This document shows positions 12,701-25,268 of a stretch of DNA of 64,000 bases, piece after piece. Source of the DNA: Callipepla californica brunnescens (taxonomy: Eukaryota; Chordata; Aves; Galliformes; Odontophoridae); assembly GCA_023055505.1 (NCBI GenBank), contig JALIRH010000004.1, positions 8,861,368 through 8,925,367 on the forward strand, in the 5' to 3' direction. A program made the translations under genes and the position numbers. Under the pieces are notes generated by a model. The model did no database searches. It worked only from the letters and a program-made list of their open reading frames with translations, and was not told the DNA's origin. Every line of letters begins with the position of its first letter. The first letter of the stretch is position 1.

Positions 12701-15700
12701 TTAAGTATAATTCATAACTTATAATTTACTCCAAATCAGTTTTTATTTGTGTGAGAGAAGTGCTAGCTCTTCCATGATGTAGATGTGAAGGTTGCAGAAT
12801 TTTGGGTGTCTGGCTGAATCCAGAGATCTGATTCAAGGTGAGTGAGAAGCCTTGTTCTACATCATGGTCTATATAGCATTGCCATACTTCACTGGCATTT
12901 TCCATCTGTTACATCTACTGGATCTGGGCCCAGAGCATGAGTGCTTGAAAGAGTAAAATGAACAGGAGACTGTAGTTTTTAGTTAGCTGTGTTTGAACTC
13001 AGTTTTGTTAGATCTCTGTATTCTGCAATCACTGCTGACTTAATAAAAAACTTTGTGGGTCTCTGCTAGTGGAATGCTATCAAAGTAATCGTGCGCTTCA
13101 CTTCTAATGCATGTTCTGCCTTCTAGAAATGGTGATAAGGTTGTGAGATTATTAAGTTCAGTTTCTAAACACCCTCCTTAGTAGTTTTCTCACTGGTCTT
13201 ATTCTGCAAGAACAGCAGAAATTTAGCCTGTATCCTTCAGTGCGATAAGCTTCATAATGCATTATTTTATTCTTTTTTTTGCAGTCATGATGTTGATGAT
13301 ATTACTGAATATTGCTACATGAGTGAGACTGCCCAGGGAAGAATGGTTTCGTGACTGACTGCTTCAGCACTTTGAAAAGTTGCACTCAAGGAGCCTCCCT
13401 GCTCCTGAGGTTATGTGCAATAATTGAAAATAATTCAATTTTTGAGTTATAGGGATGAGTATAACTGTGAATGGCTGAACAGCAGTACTGTTATTTTAGT
13501 GTTCAGAGGGTGTGAGGGGGGTGAAATAGTGACTTTCACTGTAGCTGGTCTTGTACCCTTACTAATTTCTCTCAGTTGTACGTTCTTCACCCAATCCACA
13601 AAGCTGTTTTCAGCTGGAGATTGGGACTGAGTGAGCACTGAATGTACGAATTCTTGAAAAAAGGAGAATCTAGATGTATTTTGTCAAGGCCATGAAGAAT
13701 GTCAGAAATTAAACTTGAATCAAGACAGGAATGTTTGTCATAGATAAAATTTCTTTTTTTTTTTTTTTTTTTTCCTCTGAACATTCAGGGTAAATTTATT
13801 GAGCTAAAATGTAAGCTTGCAGAAAGGTGTGTTCTCTTGCAACCACCTTTGGTGGTTAGAGCAAAGTCAGAATGATCCGGGCACGGTAACCCAAGCTCTT
13901 CAGAATGTATCTGCATGTACTTTTCTTCCGCTGTACAGGTCAGAAAGGTGTGTGTCGAATGCTTTTATCATCAGTATTCATTGAGTGTATCATGGCTGTT
14001 TCTTCTCTACACTGAAACAGATATGAACAGTTGGGATTTCGACCTGGGAAATTTCCTGGTGGTTGAACGTACAGAACGTGCGTGAAACAGATTTTGCAGA
14101 GGGGACTTGGAGGCTGGTTTTTTTTTTTTTTTTTTTTACTGCTCAATTTCACTACTTTAATGCTCGTTTATTGTAAAATCTCATAACTTACAGACCACCT
14201 TCCTTTTGTATGGTGCTTTTTAAAACAGGGAGTTGTTCAGGAAGGACTTGGTGACATAGAGTATATCTTAACAGGTTATACAAAACTGGATAGGGTTGTG
14301 GTTTGCTTCTTTTTTTCACAAGGTGTTTTGTGTCTGCTTTGTGGATGGGACCGCTCTGACTCAGGTTACAGGGGAAACTCGGTGGTTTCAAGTTTGTGTC
14401 AGGTCTGATAAATTATAAGTAGCTTTCTTTTCATTCAGTCTTCTCTCTGAGGATAGGCAGGTGTTTCTGGAACTCCAGTCTGTAACCTTCATGATTGCCA
14501 TGTCTTACAGAGTGCTGGTGTGACCACTTTCCAGTGGTTATAAGAGGATAAAGGGTTAATAACTTGTTAGTGCAACAGATGTACCTGCGGAAGGAAGAGA
14601 AACTTTAGGACAGACCTGTATCTCTTATGTTAATAGGCTTCCTTGAGCAAAACTTCATTAGAACTAAAACTGTGTATTGGCTGGGTAAATCTCACCTGCT
14701 AATTTAGCAAGGGGATGGTATAAATATATATATATATTTTAGAGTTGACTAGCCTACATTCAAAAAGCCATGTATGAACACTGATCTTGCCATTAGTAAG
14801 GTTATCTGAATTTCTTTTAGCAGAGGAGAAAAAGAGAGAAGAAATCGGAGAATTTGCAGGTGCTGGTTTAGGGTATCCAGATCCTCAGACAAACCTTATT
14901 CTCTCCAGTATTTTGTTTTCTTTTGTTCTGCAAGTCATACTTTCTTAGTTTATAATTTCTGTTTGGGGTGGATGTGCTGCTGTGCAGTCCTAGCATACTT
15001 ACTGGTTTCTTCTGTGTTTTTTTTTTTTTTTTTTTTTAAGTAGCGTCAGGCTGATTGTTGAAGTCTAATTCCTTTCAGACTGGTAAAAGGTGAATAGAAG
15101 AAACAGTGAAAATGGTATAGAAGACTAATGACTGTTTAGTTCTGTTCAACTATAGTATTAATCTTTCAAGATAGGGGCACCAAGCAAAAAGCTAATGGAT
15201 TTTCAAACATTAGAAAGAGTTTCTGCACAGTATTCCTCTTCTTGATTGATATCTAGCAGTAGTTATCCTTTTGTCCTTATTCTACCCCTTTCTCATTTAA
15301 TTATTGTGTCTCTACGGGTTATGAGTGATTTTTGAAGGCCACCCTCACATTTCATGTATTATTAATGTTTCTTTCTAGATGCATTTGCCGTATTGTCTGG
15401 CATATCATGGTTTTTTGCTTTGGTTTACAAGTACTGTTCAAAATGCTGAATTTAGTGGTTAGTGTTCAGATAGCCCCGGCGTGTCTGTAGTGAGGCTTTC
15501 TTGCCCCACCCTGTTGAATGTGGTTGTACTTGTCCAAGTTACTTGAACCTGTTGAGGCTTGAGCTGGTGGTGTAAAACCACGACGGGAACTTCTCTTTGA
15601 AAAGGGGCCATTCTGTGCTAATACTTGTCAAATGCAGCTAGGTATTTAGCTTAAAGATTGTAGGCAGTGTGCTTGGTTAGCTTTTTAGAAGAATAACCTC

Positions 15701-18700
15701 TGGTTTTACGTTGCAATATAAGGTTGTTCTTGTTAACCTTGTTTTTAAAGTTGCTATGTTTTCCAGGCTTGTATTCCAGGCAGCAAATGCCCAGTCATCA
15801 CTAAAATGCAGGCAGCTCTTTGCTGTATGTGGTATAACTTTTCAGGTGGACAAAATATTATTTATATATATTCACAGGCCTTTTCTTTTCCTCATCCTTG
15901 TTAATGGAATCAAGGTTCTTGTTTAAATCGTGTCCGTCTTGGTTGGAGGTGGAGTGAGTGCTTATTAAGCTTCCTTATTAGGAATACATGGAATTAATTG
16001 TGTTAATGCAGAAGTATTTTTAGTTTTTGGTTTTTTTTTTTTAAGTAAATAGAATAAGAAACAGTAGTGAGTATCAGATCTACTGAATTGTCACGTTTGT
16101 ACATCCTGTTCTAAGAAATGGATGCTTCTATTTTTCAGGAGACAAAAATCTGTTGGGAAGGATGTACTTTATAATAGTCATTTCTACTTGTTTAGTGTGC
16201 TAGCTCTCTTCAGCATTTCTGAACCAAGCCAAAAATGTGAAATAAAGATGTTAAATATTTCTTTGGGCATATTCAGAAGTTAAGCAACCTTCATATCAGC
16301 TTATTCTGCTGACAGCTTTTGTGAAGGTTTTAATGTGTTTTAAAGTGTATGGTTCAAATTCATTCTTTTAAATAAAGCTTTTTGCATGAAAGCTTTTTCT
16401 AAGTGGAGTTTAAAATTAAATAAAACTTTTGAAAGCAAACCTGGGGATGCATGAGATACATCACCAGAGTAATGGTCCGCAGCACTGAGAACAGCATTCT
16501 TTCTTACAGTGAGCAAATATAATTTGAGCAAGGAGAAAGCAAATATTGGAAGAAGTGCTTGTCTATATAATGCAGCCTTGCTAGCATGCACATCATCATT
16601 TCTCAGTTGTTATAATAAACAGTAATAATTTTCCAGAGTTGCAAAGACCTTGATAGTTTTATGACAGTACTGAGCACAGTAGTATGTTATGTAGAGCAGT
16701 TACCCCCAATTGAACTGGAGCACAGAGAATTTGGATCCTGCTGATTTCAGTTCATACCTGTGTCACTGACCAATAGGAACAATTTATCATTCATCTAGAT
16801 AGGTGTCTGTGTCATGATGTGTCACAGGTGCCTGTTTTGCAAGTGGGTGCTTGCAGTCTGTTACTAGTGTACATCACAGTATGCTGTCTCCATTGGGATC
16901 CGTTGTGGCTTTTAATTGCCTGTAGCTGTGAACTTCACTGTAATCCCTGTGCCAACAGTTCTTGTCCCATGGCTTTTATATATTTATCTAATCATGGACT
17001 TAGCACACTTTTATTTTTAGGTGTGGATGTGGTTTCAGTCTGTCACTTTACAGGCAAAGGTTCTAGTGCTAGTCATGACAAAAATCAGCGTGTGCAATTC
17101 GTTGGTCTTACAAGTCAGGCCTAAAGATACTAGTGATTTTTCTCAAGCGAAGAAAGACAGGAACACAGGTGTCTTTTTGAATGATGTGAGACCAGAACTT
17201 GAGAGCACCTAGCCACCAAATCAGCACAGCCTTTGTGGCCAGTGCAGTGCCTCACTGGGAAAGAATCTGTTTTGAGTCTGTGCTTGATTGTGTGCTCTGC
17301 CACTTCTTTGAAACTAGAATTTAGTAACTTTTTCTTACTATTTTCTTACTATATTGATCAAATACTCCAGAAGTCAAACTACTCATCTGTTACATGAACT
17401 GTGGAAAAGTATGTTGGACTTGGAGGAGGATGAAGGTTGTTGTAATGAAGGAGCACCAGACTGCATGTGCAAACTAAACCCACCCAGAAATTTTTGTTCC
17501 TAGCAAGGTGAAATGTGAAGATTTTTCTCTATGTACCTCTTAATTCTGCAATTCACTATCCTAAGTCTTATTTTTTCCTTAAATGGTACGTAGTTTTACT
17601 AGCTAATTGCAGAGAGTTAATTTCACCTGCTTGATATTAAGCACTGTAGGGGAGCTGTTAGGTCAAGACCTGAACTGATAATTAAGCACCTGGTGAAAGG
17701 TGTGGCTGACCTAGGAAGTATAGGTGCAAGCAATTCCCGTGCTCCCCACCTGACAGGCGGGGTGGACACTGGGCTCATTTAAGGGCTAGCCTCTGAAGGG
17801 AGAATATCTCTTAAATGAAGGGCAAGGCCTGCAAATGGGTGTTCCACACACAGCTGGAGACCCTCATCACTGGCTGGTAAGTGAACTTTCTTCTTGTATG
17901 TGCCTGTTGGTATTCCCAGTAATAGTTTGCCTAGTACTGCAAAGAACTTCTCAGATGCAGTTTTGCTGCTTTGCAGGACAAACACTTATTTTAAGAAAAA
18001 AATAAAAATAAAAAGGAATAGGTAGAATCTGTTAGCTAAAATAAGAGGAATCGTGCATTGTGGCTTTGGTGTTAGGTGCAAGATGTTGCATCCTTATAGA
18101 AGGGTGGTGCCAAGGTAAGGTCCTCAGTGTGTCTGAGACTGTCCCCTTGTTCTTTTGCTAGTATGTGCTCTATTACATGCACTTATTGTGTGCAAAAGAA
18201 AAAAGAAAAAAACAGGATTAAGCAGCTGTGACAACTACTAATCCAAATGAATCCACGTTCTCACTGAAAATAATAATGTGGCTACTTACAGGAGTTATTG
18301 CCGTGGCTTGTTTCTCTAAGATCCTTGGAGACTTGCAAAGTGGGTGGAGTGCACAGGACATAAAGCAAAAATATTGAGAAACCTGTCCAGAAAGTCTAAT
18401 CTCCAAGGAAGACAATGGTTATCATAGCGTCACGAGCTACTTGTTAACTGGAGGTTGCTAAAACAAATACTGTTTTAAAGTGACAGCCACGTGAAACTGT
18501 TACTACTCTTTATTCTCACTTTGGATTTGCTTTTCTGCACCTTCCTTTTGGAGTCTAGGAGTAAAATGACTATGTGACTATCACAGCAGGTCCTGTTTCA
18601 GACCTTCAAAGAAAGAATGAGTTTTCTGGTTTGTGTTACAAAATCAAGCCGAGAAGAACTTCACGTTAACTTTAAGCTTAAAGTAAATACTTGTTCTGCT

Positions 18701-21700
18701 TCATGTGGAAAAGCAGCAGTGAGCTCAAAAATGGAGCATCAACGTGAAGTGATTTTACAAGGCAGCTGACTAGCTAGCCTACTTTGACAACAAAGAACAA
18801 TTTTGATGTCTTGCATAATAATGGAAGATGGGAATACTAATAGGAAGAATTAGGGTGTATAGCCTGTGTTACACCACAGGTTTTGAACTGCATAATTCAC
18901 TGAGGTTAAATGTATAACTCTGTAAAGATTAACCACATGAGCAAGAGTGTCAGCGGTTGTGCTAGCTAGGATAATATTGGTTTTAGTCCATGCATCAAAG
19001 CTGAGCAGTTAAAGCTGAGAAAAGATTTCTCTTGGGATACAGAGTTAGCAATTAGCTGTGTTTTGAGAGATTTATGGAGCCTTCTGAGTCACTCCAGTGT
19101 TGTATGTTATCAGAAATGGAATATTGGGCTTGCTGGACTATGGGTTTGTATTATGCATGGTGCTGTGATGTGGAGGTAGATATCCAGAGTGACTTTACAT
19201 AACAGCACAGTAAAGGTTAATCTTTTCTTCTGCTTGCAGTCTTCTTTCCTTACAATGTGCAGGAAGTTGAAATGCTTGATAAAAATCTAGTCATTACAGA
19301 GGAACTTAAATTTGAACTAAAACTTAAACTAACTTTTAAAACGTTTGTACTGCTTAGTACTTCTGTGAAAAGAAGCAGGCTTTAGAGAAGTGTGTTAGTG
19401 ACTCAATTTTTAAGCTTGAAAAACTGCAGCAGGTACCAGTGGAATGCTTCTGCAACTGTTCTTGAGATCAGCACTTTGTGCATTTGTATCTCCGTGATAT
19501 CTGTGAAGGAATTAATTTCTTATTTTTAAGCTTTTTGGTCTAAAATGAATGGTGTCCAGCTAATTTTTTTTTTTTCCCCTAGGTTCAGCTGTCTTGTTAG
19601 AATGCTTCATCCTTGGGTTCATTTTGAGCCCTGAATTACAGCATCTGGTTCTTAAGTGTGCTGAAGTCACTCTTTGTTGTATTTCCCGTTCCCTGTTGTT
19701 GAAATGTCACCTTTGGGACTCTGACTGTCATTAGACATATGTTATGATTATAGGTCATTGTAATGATTAATGCAGTGATAAAGATGTCAAAAGACAAAAC
19801 TGTTTTTTGGGAGATAAGTTTTGGAATATTACGGAATTAGAAATATCCCTGTGTGTTAATACTGAATCACTGTGGTGTGCTTTTCTTTTGTTATTAGTTG
19901 TTTAGAGGTGAAGATATATCAACTTTTTCCTTCCTGCCATGGAGAGAAGGGAGAATTAAGATGGAGTCTGTAACATGGGCAAGAATAGAATGTATATCTG
20001 GGAATAGAGCTACTTGATTATGTACGTAAGTTGTGTTACTGTTCTGCCATGATTTTTCTTATCTGTAGTTGCTTGCTCATCTGTTATAATGCTTTTTCAC
20101 AAACAAGTATCTTAGATTGAAGATGTGTTTGCAGAGATGCCAGATGGTACACTGACCTTTGTCTTCTCCACTTGAATCTGTAGTGCTTCCTAAACAGTGT
20201 AAATACTTAGAACTTGCATTCTCCTCCTGGATATTCTGAGCCGAAGCTTTATAATGAACTTCGGTTAGAATTTAAAGGGTTGATTTATTCTACAGTAATC
20301 TTCTGTGGTTTTCTTTTTCTTTTTTTTTTTTTTCCCATTATGATGTTAATATTTAAGCAGAGTTTTCTATTTACAGATCTTCACTAAGAATTGATGTAGC
20401 ATCTGGAAATGTGGAACAAAAAGGTTATGGATTGAAGTTGCTTTTCTTAAATGTAATTGCTACTTAAAATGGTTTAAACAGTAACACAGATAATCTGTTC
20501 TTTAAAAGGGGAGGATCCTTGCAGTGTTGGTTTTGGTTTCAGTGGGTGCATGTTTTATTTTTTTTAGTTTTTGCATGTGTGGAAGGACAATCTAAGCTTG
20601 TGGTATAATTATCCATTGTAATTTTAAAGCTTTATGGTTAATAATGTGCTAGGTTACCATTCCCAGCTTTCTTTTATGTACTGTTAATGGAGAAGCCTTG
20701 TTCAGGAGACAAATAGTATCTAACTAGATGAAGTAAATGTGATTCTGCTGGGTTCTACAGAGAGTAATTCGTAACAAAGCAAGTTCAACCAGCTGAGTTG
20801 AATGTTACCTTTGTTGATATAGGGCTGGGCGTAAATCAGGTTTATTTAGTGGTAGGAAGTGACCTTTTTGTATTCCTCAGAACTGGGCATCTGAAAACCT
20901 GCAGTTCTTCTGTGGCTTTGTTCTTGCAAAACCACTGTGTGCACGTTAACTTATTTACGGCTTTTATGAGAATTTGTGCAGGATTAGCTAACTCAGTTAA
21001 AAATCTCATGTATGAGTGCCCAATGTCTGTTTTATACTGCAGCCCTTTGCAGTGAGATCTCTTTTTCTCCTAGATACAATAGAACGTGTTCAGGTATTGT
21101 ATGCTCCAAAATCTCTTGGGGAAGATTAAGTGCTTTATCTTGCAATTAAGTTCTTCTGAGGAATGACCTCATCGTGTACCAAGGGAGCAAATGTTGTAGC
21201 AGTAGCTGTTTTGAGTCTATTATGGAAAGCTGCACAGATGAATGTTGTTGTCTCCTTCATCTTTTTTTTTTCTAGCCAGACTAAATTTACTAGAATAAGT
21301 CAGTGAAGAAGTTGTTGATAAATTCCTTGAACAATTTTTAAACAATTCACAACTGGGAGGTGGGGGTGGAGGGGTGGGTTAAATAAAAAGGCTCCTACTT
21401 CCTCTGAAACGCTGTGGCAGAAATGTTTGTAACCTCCTTTATAGACTTCCGTATGATACATTTTATCCAAGAAAAAGTTACATTGCCTCACTACTTTTGG
21501 CACGGCTACTTCAAAGAAGGAGTTGCAGGTTTTCAGGAGGGAGCACTCTTGCTCTCCTTTCTGGATGGTGTTTTTTCTCACAACAGAGTGCAGTATTGAA
21601 GAACATAGCCAATGTATGCATGAACTATAAGCCTTTCTGAAGACTTAAAAATAAAAAAAACAACTTAACGTTCACTTGTTAGATTATAGCAGTGAGTGTT

Positions 21701-24700
21701 GTCAGTGTTTTAGGCACTGCGCACTAATTTGTGTTCTAAAGTTGAAGTGACTGTACATATGCACAGTAGCCTCTGGTTACTTTAGTTCTCATTGCCACAC
21801 CTGTGATGGAGATAACTTTTGCCCGGTTTCTGACAGGCAAATACAAATTCCTTATGTGTATGTCGTTGTCGTAGCTTCTTTGTTGTAGCTTGATATTACA
21901 GGAACAAAAGAAAGCAAGGGACCCTAGTGAGAATGTTAGGGAGGGATGAACAGAGCCTTGTAGCTATGGAGTTAAGCTGGGCTTCTGTTTTAACTGCCAG
22001 TGTCATCTTGATTTATGCATACTGGGGATGCTTTTAAACGAAATAGGAAATAAGGCAGTCTGCTTGTGTTTCCTGCAGGGCTTTTTGGCTTTGCCTTCCG
22101 GTTAGGCAGCAGCATTTGCAGCATCATCTTGTCATTCTTTCCACTCACTGCTGTTTATCTGTATTGCCAGCTACAAGCTCAGACCTTCATTTATCTCCCT
22201 TCCCCTTTTCCAAATTTTCCTTTTAAGATTACGTTGAGGATATGCATATGAAAAAAATCTGTGCACATCTTGTTTTCAAACTGTTATTTCATTCAGTCTT
22301 GCACTCCTGAGAACGTGGCTTGAAGGATGTCTTGTGCTTGGATCTGGCAGTGATTGCGAAGGGAATATGTACTTTAAATAGCATAAGAGTTTAGCAGCCA
22401 GCTAGATAACTTTGATTTATGAATATGTAGCATTTAGGAGTATTTAGTCCTAATGCAAATGTGATGTTGTCTAAATTGTTTTCTATTCCTTTCTCTTCTC
22501 TCAGGATATATGTTAAGAAAAAGTAGGTTTTGCACATTTCAAGCTGTCTCTGTGAAACACTGTAACCATTAATGAATTCCTGCAAATAAGAAGTAGAGCA
22601 GCAGCTTGGGAGAGAAATATGAGTATCTCCATTCTGTTATTGGTTATTTCAGTTGTGCATATTGCCAAGGCAAGCTGGCCTGCAGAGCTGTGAAGGGTTA
22701 GCCATGTTGTCAGTGTAACCAGTGTGAAGACAAGCATTCTTACGTTACCAAGCACTTCTGAGTAGTCTGTTGCTGATGGGTGACATTGTTTGTGATTCTA
22801 ATAGTGTAACAAACTGTTGTTGACATTCTGAACTATTAAGTATTACTGCATATGTTGACTAAAAATACATTCATATATTTTTGCTTATGGGTTTGATACA
22901 GAAGCAGAATGATTGATGGTCATTAGGTATTACAGAAGGATTTTTCACACTGTACTTAAGTAGTTCTACTAGGTAGATGACTGGAATTAACCCCTAGCCT
23001 TGTCTCGGTGATATTTAGTATTAAATTGCTAATACAAATTACTGATTAGGTGTCTTCCTACTCAGAGAAATAAACTTTCATCTCCTTTTATAGACTGCTG
23101 TAAAACAACCTGTGGACTTTTTGTTACTATGCTGCTAAAAAGTGCTTTAATCTGTGTAAAAAGCAGGTGAGCATGGGAGCTTTCCTGATCCTTTAAATGT
23201 TTTGTCTCTGCTGTTGATAAAGGAGATTTTCCTATAATACTGCAGTGAAGTAAGGATTTCATCATTTGACCCTTCCATGGTGTTTGTCACTCATTTTTAA
23301 TACTGTGTGTAGATTTTTGTGCCGCATCACTGAGAAGCAGTGGGCTTTTCTATTTACAATAGTCTGAAATTTAGGTAATTTTTTCTTCAATCTTTGAAGT
23401 TGAATATACTGAATTAAAATGCAAATTTATAGTGTTGTGTAGCTTTTGTTTAGTTTCCTTCATCTTTTTTCCAATTTATCCTATTGAGAATATTTTTCAT
23501 CCTTACTTAGAAGTGATGCTAATGTTTGTCACATAATGACTAAATCTGCTTTGGGAAGTTCCTCTTCCTAATTCCCATCTTTAAAGTCTTTGTTATGGTT
23601 CTAATTAGTAGATATTAGCATATGTATCAAAATGCGGAATGTTCAAGTACTTATTTGGAAAATTAAATGCTAGGTTTAGCTCATCATTCTGTATCATTTG
23701 GATTTATATTGAACAAAAACATTAGCACACTAAATTATGAGACTTATGAAAACATGGCACAAAATCAACAGCAATGGAAACCATCTTATGCATGGCTGTT
23801 CCTCTTGTAGCATCCATGCTGCTTTTCATGACTGAGAGTGGTGAAAGTCGCTGGAATTAACAACTTGGCACTGGAAATGTAAAGGCATTGAAATGTTCCT
23901 AGGGTACTGAGGAGGAGATATGCATCTGCCCTATCTCAGTGTAAAACAAATATAACCTTACTTTTGCTGGTTTTAATGATGTGCTGCTCAACGGATGTGT
24001 TGGTATGGTTTGTAATAGCTACTGGTGTCAGCCAAAAGAGGAGGCATCAGCCGTGGTGAGCTCTGGCAGTGCTGGGAGCTGCTCCTGATTGCTGCTGCTG
24101 CAGTGATGGAGGAAGTGAGGCAAGAGGTACTGACTGCTTTGGGAGGTCTTTGTGTTGTAGGCTTGCTGTAAAAGCCTTGAGTTTTTGAGTAATTGAAAGT
24201 AGTCACCCAGCTGTACCCTGCTCTGGTAAATAGGGAAGTACTGGAGCAATTGCAGAAGCAAAGCTAGTTTTCAGTTATCCTTCTCAAGTACTTTTAATTG
24301 CTGCTGATCTTGTGAGAGTTTGGAATGATAGGTTGGATGTATGTTAGAGTTTTTTAGGAATTGCTTATTGACAGGATTTAACATGCTGTGCCACACTTCC
24401 CATAAATGCAGTATTTTTAGCTGGGATTTAGCCATTCTAACCTGATTATAATTTCTGGAACAATAGTTTGTATGTCAGCTTATTTTCATTGAAGATAGGC
24501 TAGATCACTTTTGCATCTAAATTGCTTTGCTACAGTGGAAAAGTGAATGCTTTTTAGACACTTGTTTTTATTCTGTTACTGTCTGTGGTAATAGCCAACA
24601 GGAAAGTAACCTGTAAGTTACATCTCTTGCTGTTTTTCTGCTGACCTAACATTTCCCACCTGGGATGCAATATATCCTAGGGACTGGAATGGATTCCCTT

Positions 24701-25248
24701 TGTGGCTTATGAGATGAAATCAGCCCTTTACCAAAAGATTACAATAAACAAAGCATATAGCCTGTTTTCAAATGTGGCTTTTACCCATGGAATTCTGCTC
24801 ATTGAATATGTGTCTGTAGAAGAGCAATGTCCTGTTCTCCCTCTCTGTGCTGCAGATGGCAAATTGGTTCTGGTCAGGGAACAAAGAGAAGCTATCGAGT
24901 AGGATGTGCATTGCTTGCTGTCTATTTCTACGTACTCCCAGCCAAACACTTTACAATATGAAAATCCAGTGTGTAACTTAAATCAGAACCATACTTTACT
25001 AATATAAAATGACATGAAGTTCTCAACTAAAATCAGTTATGCCGTTAAGTTCTTAATTCACTTTCATTGCTGGTTATACTTTGTTTTGTGTGACTCACTG
25101 AAGATCACAATAATTTTGTTCAACCTGAAGTTACCTAATTGCTTTTCAGAGTGTATTCACTCTTCTGATCAAGTGACTTAGTTCTCTTAAAACTTCTGAT
25201 ATTGTTTGCTTTTTTTCAGGACCATCTGTGCGTATGGGGCGTGATGGG
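6721..25248. other. Intronic unique sequence, no gene seen
   Basis: This is AT-rich unique DNA with short simple runs: poly-T at 13754-13773, near 14118-14138 and 15018-15038, poly-A near 9717-9732, and a short TA repeat near 14725-14740. I could not support any exon, RNA gene or interspersed repeat. A somewhat GC-richer stretch at about 17,620-17,830 stands out from its surroundings and is discussed under findings. Confidence 0.6.
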
Positions 25249-25268
25249 CAAGTGTATCGATACACTTG
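25249..25268. repeat. Perfect 20-bp palindrome
   Basis: CAAGTGTATCGATACACTTG equals its own reverse complement over all 20 bases. It has a TATCGATA core, which includes the ATCGAT recognised by ONECUT/CUX-type homeodomains, and CAAGTG/CACTTG arms, which are both E-box and NKX2-type half-sites. No function is established; a dimeric factor site is one possibility and chance is another. Confidence 0.9.

Noticed and set aside
13285..13321. Exon-like segment: T-run plus GCAG, then a short stretch, then GTGAGA
   Set aside because: Contains in-frame stops in the phase needed after MOB2 exon 1 and is only 37 bases long; treated as a chance pseudo-exon.
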